The translations under genes were made by a program, and so were the position numbers. A model generated the notes under the pieces. That model made no database searches. It was given only the letters and a program-made list of their open reading frames with translations, and was not told where the DNA came from. Source: Streptomyces griseofuscus (GTDB lineage Bacteria > Actinomycetota > Actinomycetes > Streptomycetales > Streptomycetaceae). From it: a DNA stretch of 64,000 bases. Location of the stretch: positions 5,890,001 through 5,954,000 of the forward strand of contig NZ_CP051006.1 in the NCBI RefSeq assembly GCF_014673495.1, in the 5' to 3' direction. Of the stretch, positions 58,668 through 64,000 are shown in pieces. Numbering within the stretch: position 1 is the stretch's first letter; the number at the start of each line of letters is the position of its first letter.

Positions 58668-59849
58668 ATGAGCCTGATCGTGTACACGGTGGCGAGCCTG
58701 TTCACCGTGACCGCCCTGCTGATCTTCCGCCGGCCGCGCCTCGCCCTGCGGGACCCGCTGACCGCCTCCACCTGTGTGTCCATCTTCCTCGGCGGGCTCT
58801 GCTTCTTCTGCTCGGCCCCCGTCACCCTGGGCGCGGTCAACGACCTCACCCGTGTCCCCAACTTCGGCGCCCCGATGACCTACAGCGTCATCTCCGCCTA
58901 CAGCGCCTCCCTGCTGATCCTGCTGATCAACTGGCGCGGAGGACCGGCCGACCGGGTGCGGAGCCAGGTGGTGCGGGTCGCCACCGTGTACAGCCTGCTG
59001 ATCATCGCCGTCATCACCCTGTTCGCGCTCGCCCACGCGCCCGTCGAACGGCTGCGGGACCTCGACACCTACTACGCGAACACGCCGTACATGCGCGAGA
59101 TGATCGTGCTGTACCTGTTCGGGCACGGCGCCTGCGCGGTGATCACCATCTATGTGTGTCTGCGCTGGTCCCGGGAGGTGACCGGGATCCTGCGGACCGG
59201 GCTGCGGCTCATCATGGCCGGCCTGGCCGTGGATGTGCTCGGCTTCGAAGGCGCCAAGTCGACGGCGGTCGTGGCCCGTTGGGCGGGGTACGACCTGGAC
59301 CGGCTGTCCACCGGGCTCGCCCCGCGCGCCGCCGCGCTGGGCGCCCTGCTGTGCGCGGCGGGCTTCGTGCTGCCCCGGCTGCTGCCCGCGACCCTCGCCC
59401 AGTGGCGCAGCATCTGGGACTACCGGGCGCTCGGCCCCCTGTGGGCGGAGCTGCGGCATGTGCCGACCGCGTCCAAACCCGCCCCGCCGCGCTGGCAGTT
59501 GCCGCGCGGCCGGCTGTACTACCGCGAGCTGCGCATCCTCGACGCGCTGCTCGCCCTCCAGTCCCGCTGCGACGGCCGGGTGCGCGAGACGGCGTACCGG
59601 CAGGCCCGCGGCCAGGGCAGCCCGCCGGGCGAGGCGCACTTCATCGCGGCCGCCGCGATGGTCGTGGACGCCGCCCACCAGGCGGGGCGGCCGCGGCCCC
59701 CGGAGAGCCCCGAGCCGGAGAGCGGCTCCCGGCTGCACACCGCTCTCTTCTCCGACACCGGTGAACTGGTGCGGCTGGCAAGGGCGTTGACCGGATCACC
59801 GGTCGTCCGCGCGGCCCGGGAGGACTCGGCACGGACCGCCCGCGGCTGA
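58668..59849 (+). CDS. MAB_1171c-like seven-helix membrane protein (second paralogue)
   Basis: 393 residues, same plan as the preceding protein: seven helices (YTVASLFTVTALLIFRRPRL, ISAYSASLLILLINWRGGPA, VYSLLIIAVITLFALAHAPV), the loop LDTYYANTPYMREMIVLYLF, and a soluble tail with GRLYYRELRILDALLALQSR. Start ATG 58668, 17 bases after the first paralogue. The pair and the metallopeptidase upstream form a three-gene unit, with a flavin enzyme 110 bases further on. Confidence 0.75.
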   Translation: MSLIVYTVASLFTVTALLIFRRPRLALRDPLTASTCVSIFLGGLCFFCSAPVTLGAVNDLTRVPNFGAPMTYSVISAYSASLLILLINWRGGPADRVRSQVVRVATVYSLLIIAVITLFALAHAPVERLRDLDTYYANTPYMREMIVLYLFGHGACAVITIYVCLRWSREVTGILRTGLRLIMAGLAVDVLGFEGAKSTAVVARWAGYDLDRLSTGLAPRAAALGALLCAAGFVLPRLLPATLAQWRSIWDYRALGPLWAELRHVPTASKPAPPRWQLPRGRLYYRELRILDALLALQSRCDGRVRETAYRQARGQGSPPGEAHFIAAAAMVVDAAHQAGRPRPPESPEPESGSRLHTALFSDTGELVRLARALTGSPVVRAAREDSARTARG

Positions 59850-59959
59850 GCGGGCCCGGGCCGAGGCACCCGTCCGCCCGGCGCGGGAGCCGGGGCGATA
59901 ACCATGCGCACGTGTCACCGGGCGTCCACCGGGACGTCTCACCAGAAGAATGGGGAACC

Positions 59960-61366
59960 GTGAACGCACGAAGAGCCGTTGTCATCGGGGCCGGACCGGC
60001 CGGTCTGCTCGCCGCCGCCGCGCTCGCGCCCGCCGTGGCCGAGGTCGTCGTACTCGACCACGACGAGCTGCCCGAGGCACCCGCGCACCGCAAGGGAGTG
60101 CCCCAGTCCCGGCACGCCCATCTGCTGATGCCCGGCGGCATGGCGGTGATGGAGGAACTGCTCCCCGGCGCCGACCTGCGGGGGCGGCTGGTGGCGGCCG
60201 GCGCCAGGGAGATGGCACTGAGCTCGGACCTGCTGGCGCTCGCCCCGACGGGCTGGTTCCGGCGCTGGCGGCACCGCACCTTCATCACCATGACCGCGAG
60301 CAGACCGCTCCTCGAATGGGGCGTGCGCCGGGCGGTGCTGGAGACGAACCCGCAGATCACGGTGCGCCGCGCCCGGGTGAGCGGGCTGCGCGGCAGCGCC
60401 CGCCGGGTGACCGGCGTACGGCTGGCCGGCGCCGACGGCGGCCCGCTTGAGGACCTGGACGCCGACTGGGTGGTGGACGCGAGCGGCCGGGGCACCCGGC
60501 TGCTGCCCTGGCTCGACGTCCTCGGCGTGGGCGCCATCCGCGAGCGCCATGTCGACAGCGGTCTGGCCAACGCCACCCGCGTCTACCGCGTCCCGCCCGG
60601 CGCCCCGGACTGGCCGATGACCCTGGTGCAGGCCGACCCCTGGAGCGGGCGGCCCGGCCGCAGCGGCATGATCGTGCCGATCGAGGACGGCAGATGGATG
60701 GTCAGCCTCGGCGGGATGCGGGGCAGCGAGCCGCCGAAGGACCCGGACGCCTTCGTCGCCTACGCGCTGAACCTGCCGAGCCCCCTGGTGGGCCGGCTGA
60801 TCGAGGCCGCCGAGCCGCTCGGCCCGGTGCACGTCAGCCGCAGCACCAGCAACTCCCGGCGGTATCTGGAGGACGCGCGTCTGTGGCCGGAGCGGCTGGT
60901 GGCGATCGGGGACGCGGCGGCCACCTTCAACCCGATCTACGGGCAGGGCATGTCCGCCGCCGCGCTCGGCGCCCGCGCGCTGGCACAGACGGTGCGCGAG
61001 CACGGCATCGAGGCGCCGGGGCTGGCCCGGCGGGTGCAGCGGGCGGTGGCCCGTGCGGCACAGGGCGCGTGGACGGCGGCCGTCAGTACCGATGTCCTCT
61101 ACCCGGGGGTGGAGGGCGCCCGTCCGACGGTCGGGGACCGGCTGGCCGCCGTCTACTCCCGGCGCCTGAACCACGCCGCCACCGGCTCCTACACCGCGGC
61201 CTGCGCCCTCTGGGACGTCACCACCCTGCGCACCTCGCCCGCCCGTCTCTTCCGCCCCGACGCCCTGCTGCACGCCCTCACCGGATCCCCGCTGCCCGCC
61301 CTGCCGGGCCCCCCGCTGACGGCCGCCGAACGGGACTTCCTGTCCGGCCTCAAACCCTGGGTGTAG
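59960..61366 (+). CDS. FAD-dependent monooxygenase-like protein
   Basis: 468 residues. GTG at 59960. N-terminal dinucleotide-binding motif VVIGAGPAGLLAAAALAPAV, then VVLDHDELPEAP, and the FAD-binding GD motif ERLVAIGDAAATFNPIYGQG MSAAALGA. This is the PHBH/epoxidase-like (squalene-epoxidase-type) flavin family. The RKGVPQSRHAHLLMPGG stretch is typical of the geranylgeranyl/aromatic-type hydroxylases. Substrate unknown. It lies in line with the MAB_1171c-like pair and overlaps the convergent NTF2-like gene by 17 bases. Confidence 0.85.
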   Translation: MNARRAVVIGAGPAGLLAAAALAPAVAEVVVLDHDELPEAPAHRKGVPQSRHAHLLMPGGMAVMEELLPGADLRGRLVAAGAREMALSSDLLALAPTGWFRRWRHRTFITMTASRPLLEWGVRRAVLETNPQITVRRARVSGLRGSARRVTGVRLAGADGGPLEDLDADWVVDASGRGTRLLPWLDVLGVGAIRERHVDSGLANATRVYRVPPGAPDWPMTLVQADPWSGRPGRSGMIVPIEDGRWMVSLGGMRGSEPPKDPDAFVAYALNLPSPLVGRLIEAAEPLGPVHVSRSTSNSRRYLEDARLWPERLVAIGDAAATFNPIYGQGMSAAALGARALAQTVREHGIEAPGLARRVQRAVARAAQGAWTAAVSTDVLYPGVEGARPTVGDRLAAVYSRRLNHAATGSYTAACALWDVTTLRTSPARLFRPDALLHALTGSPLPALPGPPLTAAERDFLSGLKPWV

Positions 61367-61796
61367 GGCCGCCGAAGGGCAGGTGGAGCACCCGGGAGGC
61401 GAGCAGCCAGCGCCCGCCGGTGCGGCGGAACCGGTCCGCGTAGTGCCCGATCTGCACCGGCGGCCCGGCGGGCACCAGGCCGCCGGTGTAGCCGTCGACG
61501 CGGTGGGTGGAGAAGTACGACACCGCCGTCGCCGCATTCGGGGAGACGACCGTGACCAGGACGTTGGACATCAGCCGCCGGGAGAGCCGGTCGGCGGGGC
61601 GCCCGCCGAAGTACTCCCGCAGCGCCGCCCGGCCCCGCACCGCGCGCCCGTCCCCGGGCGGGGGCCACTCCCAGCTGCCGTCCTCGGTGAACAGCTCGGC
61701 CACCTCGGCCGGTTCACCGAGGTCGAGGCGGTGGACGAACTCCAGGATCAGGCGCTCACAGGCGCGCTCGGCGAGAAGCCGCTGCACAGGGTCCAT
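61350..61796 (-). CDS. NTF2-like (SnoaL-type) protein
   Basis: 148 residues: ERACERLILEFVHRLDLGEP and AEVAELFTEDGSWEWPPPGD, AALREYFGG, ATAVSYFSTHRVDG and HYADRFRRTGGRWLLASRVL are the signature parts of the SnoaL_4/NTF2 fold. Cytoplasmic; many relatives are cyclases, isomerases or ring-hydroxylating-dioxygenase-like small subunits. ATG at 61796. Its 3' end overlaps the flavin enzyme gene, so they share a tail-to-tail arrangement. Confidence 0.88.
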   Translation of the reverse strand: MDPVQRLLAERACERLILEFVHRLDLGEPAEVAELFTEDGSWEWPPPGDGRAVRGRAALREYFGGRPADRLSRRLMSNVLVTVVSPNAATAVSYFSTHRVDGYTGGLVPAGPPVQIGHYADRFRRTGGRWLLASRVLHLPFGGPTPRV

Positions 61797-61838
61797 GCGC
61801 CTGTGTACCAGCCTGAGCGCCCCCGGCGGGAAGATAAT

Positions 61839-62870
61839 TCACACCGCCGCGTACGTCACCGGATCACTCCCCGGCACCGGTTCCACCCGGCCCTGCTTGA
61901 ACAGATGGCGCAGATGGGACTCGGCCTCCGAGACGGCGATGGTGCGGGAGGAGGGCGGGATGTCGGCCCAGGGCCGGTTCCAGCGCATCCGTTCGGCCAG
62001 CTGCCAGGGGGTGAGCGGGACGGCGAGCAGGGCGAGGAGAGACCGCAGCCGCTCCTCGTGGTGGTCAAGCAACTCCCGTACCCGGGCGGGCGCGTCGGTG
62101 AAGGCGTGCCGGTGCGCGGGCAGCACCTCCGCGGGCCCGAGACGGCCGACCCGCTCCAGGGAGTCGAGGTAGTCGCCGAGTGGATCGGTCACCGTCGCGT
62201 CCTCGGGATCCTCGTACAGGCCGATGTGCGGGGTGATCCCGGGGAGCATGTGATCGCCGCTGAACAGCCGTCCCCGGCCCGGGAGTTCACCCGGATGCTC
62301 CTCCTCCAGATGCAGACAGACATGGCCGGGGGTGTGCCCCGGGGTCCAGATCGCGCGCAGCCGGCGGCCCGGCAGATCGAGGAGTTCACCGGGGACGATC
62401 TCCCGGTCCGGCGGCGCGGGGGAGAACCGGGGCAGCTCACGGCCGCCCGCCGCGGCCGCCCGCAGCGGCGCCACCTGCTCCCGCGGCGCCCCCGCCGCTG
62501 TCAGCTTGGCGGCCATGTAGGCGTACCACCGCTCGGGCCGCGCCTCGCGGGTCCTGCGCACGATCGCCGCGTCCGCCGCGTGCATCGCCACCCACGCCCC
62601 GGACGCCTCGCGCACCCGCCCGCACAGCCCGTGGTGGTCCGGGTGATGATGGGTGACGACCACCCCGGTCACCTCCGACACCCCGGTGCCGCAGGCGTCG
62701 AGGCCCGCCACCAGGACGTCCCAGGACCCGGGGTCGTCCCAGCCGGTGTCGACGAGCACCGGCCCCCGGTCGGTCTCCACCACGTACACCAGCGTGTAGC
62801 CGAGCGGGTTGTCCGGGATGGGCACCCGGATCGACCGCACGCCCCCGCCGTGATCGAACGTCCGCGCCAT
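61839..62870 (-). CDS. Metallo-beta-lactamase-fold hydrolase (glyoxalase II / LACTB2-like)
   Basis: 343 residues. VVTHHHPDHHGLCG gives His74-x-His76-x-Asp78-His79; IWTPGHTPGHVCLHLEEE, LFSGDHMLPGIT and LPAHRHAF supply the later His and Asp ligands. After the metal domain is a C-terminal helical/winged part of about 90 residues (WQLAERMRWNRPWADIP, SHLRHLFKQGRVEPV), as in LACTB2-like proteins. ATG at 62870 follows AAAGGGGCGG. Divergent from the aldehyde dehydrogenase across a palindrome. Substrate unknown. Confidence 0.9.
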   Translation of the reverse strand: MARTFDHGGGVRSIRVPIPDNPLGYTLVYVVETDRGPVLVDTGWDDPGSWDVLVAGLDACGTGVSEVTGVVVTHHHPDHHGLCGRVREASGAWVAMHAADAAIVRRTREARPERWYAYMAAKLTAAGAPREQVAPLRAAAAGGRELPRFSPAPPDREIVPGELLDLPGRRLRAIWTPGHTPGHVCLHLEEEHPGELPGRGRLFSGDHMLPGITPHIGLYEDPEDATVTDPLGDYLDSLERVGRLGPAEVLPAHRHAFTDAPARVRELLDHHEERLRSLLALLAVPLTPWQLAERMRWNRPWADIPPSSRTIAVSEAESHLRHLFKQGRVEPVPGSDPVTYAAV

Positions 62871-62923
62871 GGTCCGCCCCTTTGCCCGCCGGTCTCCGAC
62901 CCGACCATTGCCCACTATTACCG

Positions 62924-62939
62924 GAACTGATATCAGTTC
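62924..62939. promoter_or_regulatory. Perfect 16-bp palindrome, probable TetR-type operator
   Basis: GAACTGATATCAGTTC is a perfect 16-bp palindrome in the 121-base gap between divergent genes, close to the centre. TetR-family proteins often bind such sites and control both flanking genes. No such regulator gene is visible in the window. Confidence 0.6.
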
Positions 62940-62991
62940 TGATGCATCGTCAGAAAGTAGTGTGCGGCAGGCGGCGCGCTGGGAGGCAGCC

Positions 62992-64000
62992 ATGACCGGG
63001 CTCGTGGAACACGGACAGCTCTACATCGGCGGGGAGTTGACCGAGCCGCTGGGCGAGGACGTCATCGAGGTGATCTCCCCGCACACCGAGGAGGTCATCG
63101 GCCGGGTCCCGCACGCCTCGCGCGCGGACGTGGACCGGGCGGTGGCCGCGGCCCGCCGGGCCTTCGACGAGGGACCCTGGCCGCGCATGACCCCCGAGGA
63201 GCGGATCGGCGTCGTCACCCGGATCAAGGACGGCATCGCCGCCCGGCACGAGGAGATCGCCCGGGTGATCTCCGCCGAGAACGGCTCCCCGTACTCCTGG
63301 AGCGTCCTCGCCCAGGCGCTCGGCGCCATGATGGTGTGGGACTCGGCGATCCGCGTGGCCCGGGAGTATGTGTACGAGGAGCGGCGCGACGGCGCCCTCG
63401 GACCGCTGCTGGTGCGCCGGGAGCCGGTCGGGGTGGTGGCGGCCGTGGTGCCGTGGAACGTGCCCCAGTTCGTCGCCGCCGCCAAGCTCGCGCCCGCGCT
63501 GCTGACCGGCTGCACCGTCGTACTCAAACCCTCACCGGAATCCCCGCTGGACGCCTATCTGCTCGGCGACATCGCCCGTGCGGCCGGGCTGCCCGAGGGA
63601 GTCCTGTCCATCCTGCCCGCCGACCGGGAGGTCAGCGAGTACCTGGTCGGGCATCCCGGTCTGGACAAGGTGTCCTTCACCGGGTCGGTAGCGGCCGGCA
63701 AGCGGGTGATGGAGGTCGCATCCCGGCAACTCACCCGGGTCACATTGGAGTTGGGCGGCAAGTCGGCGGCGATCGTGCTGCCGGACGCGGATCTCGCGAC
63801 GGCCGTCGCGGGGATCGTACCGGCGGCCTGGATGAACAACGGGCAAGCCTGTGTGGCCCAGACCCGCATCCTCGTGCCGCGCGCCCGCTACGACGAGTTC
63901 GCCGACGCCTTCGCCCGCGCCGCGGCCGACCTCGTGGTCGGCGACCCGCTGGACCCCGCCACCCAGGTCGGCCCGCTGGTCGCCCGGCGCCAGCAGGCGC
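62992..64000 (+). CDS. Aldehyde dehydrogenase (partial, 3' end cut by window)
   Basis: 336 codons of an expected ~490. ATG at 62992 has GGGAGG. MTGLVEHGQLYIGGELTEPL starts the N-terminal NAD-binding part; VPWNVPQF (Asn156), LELGGKSAAIVL (Glu253) and NNGQACVAQTRIL (Cys287) are the catalytic residues of the ALDH superfamily. It oxidises an aldehyde to an acid with NAD(P). The rest lies beyond the right edge. Confidence 0.95.
   Translation, partial: MTGLVEHGQLYIGGELTEPLGEDVIEVISPHTEEVIGRVPHASRADVDRAVAAARRAFDEGPWPRMTPEERIGVVTRIKDGIAARHEEIARVISAENGSPYSWSVLAQALGAMMVWDSAIRVAREYVYEERRDGALGPLLVRREPVGVVAAVVPWNVPQFVAAAKLAPALLTGCTVVLKPSPESPLDAYLLGDIARAAGLPEGVLSILPADREVSEYLVGHPGLDKVSFTGSVAAGKRVMEVASRQLTRVTLELGGKSAAIVLPDADLATAVAGIVPAAWMNNGQACVAQTRILVPRARYDEFADAFARAAADLVVGDPLDPATQVGPLVARRQQA

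Overview
The window is about 72% GC with a strong third-position G/C bias, GTG and TTG starts, and gene families typical of Streptomyces (DUF3052 next to aceE, multiple TerD paralogues, a HelR-type RNA polymerase motor, CYP125-like P450, MAB_1171c-type membrane proteins). I read it as a piece of a Streptomyces (or very close actinomycete) chromosome, mostly core-like with a small mobile patch near 27-29.5 kb. Both edges cut genes: the pyruvate dehydrogenase E1 gene on the left (minus strand) and an aldehyde dehydrogenase on the right (plus strand).

1-12 kb: aceE (partial), DUF3052, an AhpE-like peroxiredoxin, then a Ter stress system: two TerD proteins, a DUF475/TerC-like membrane protein, a TerA/TerD-like protein, a divergent TerD protein with a Pro-rich tail, and a metabolic module (CitE-like lyase, an 824-residue phosphoribosyltransferase fusion, a HAD phosphatase). 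12-19.4 kb: a FmdB-type zinc ribbon, a penicillin-binding protein whose transpeptidase motifs are degenerate, a deacetylase-like exported protein, an amidase_6 exoprotein, and two membrane proteins.

19.6-26.9 kb: a lone TnpB-like protein without its zinc ribbon, tRNA-Val(TAC), a lysoplasmalogenase-like protein, HelR with an upstream rifamycin-associated-element palindrome, DUF2277, a DoxX protein behind an iron box, and a DedA protein. 27-29.5 kb: an IS481-family element with a 6-bp CCTAGG duplication, inserted at the end of a CTAG-ended inverted repeat that occurs three times in the window, followed by a truncated integrase-partner gene, an exported HNH nuclease and what may be the broken N-terminus of another exported nuclease.

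29.5-49 kb: a Mn-type (yybP-ykoY) riboswitch with a UPF0016 transporter, a HAD phosphatase, a peptidoglycan-binding protein with a 9-bp minisatellite at its 3' end, an MFS exporter with an extra C-terminal helical domain, two related membrane/repeat proteins, a zinc alcohol dehydrogenase divergent from a LysR regulator, small proteins, an O-methyltransferase, DUF2330, an MHS transporter, a glycosyltransferase-PAP2 fusion, and a thiolase divergent from a P450 over a KstR-like palindrome.

49-64 kb: DUF1275, a secreted transglycosylase with a structured leader, and a B12-riboswitch operon with two surface-anchored proteins plus a complete ECF transporter, which I infer is a cobalamin capture and uptake system. 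Then come a small kinase, an ImmA/IrrE-like metallopeptidase followed by two paralogous seven-helix proteins and a flavin monooxygenase, an NTF2-like protein, and a metallo-beta-lactamase-fold hydrolase divergent from the partial aldehyde dehydrogenase over a 16-bp palindrome.
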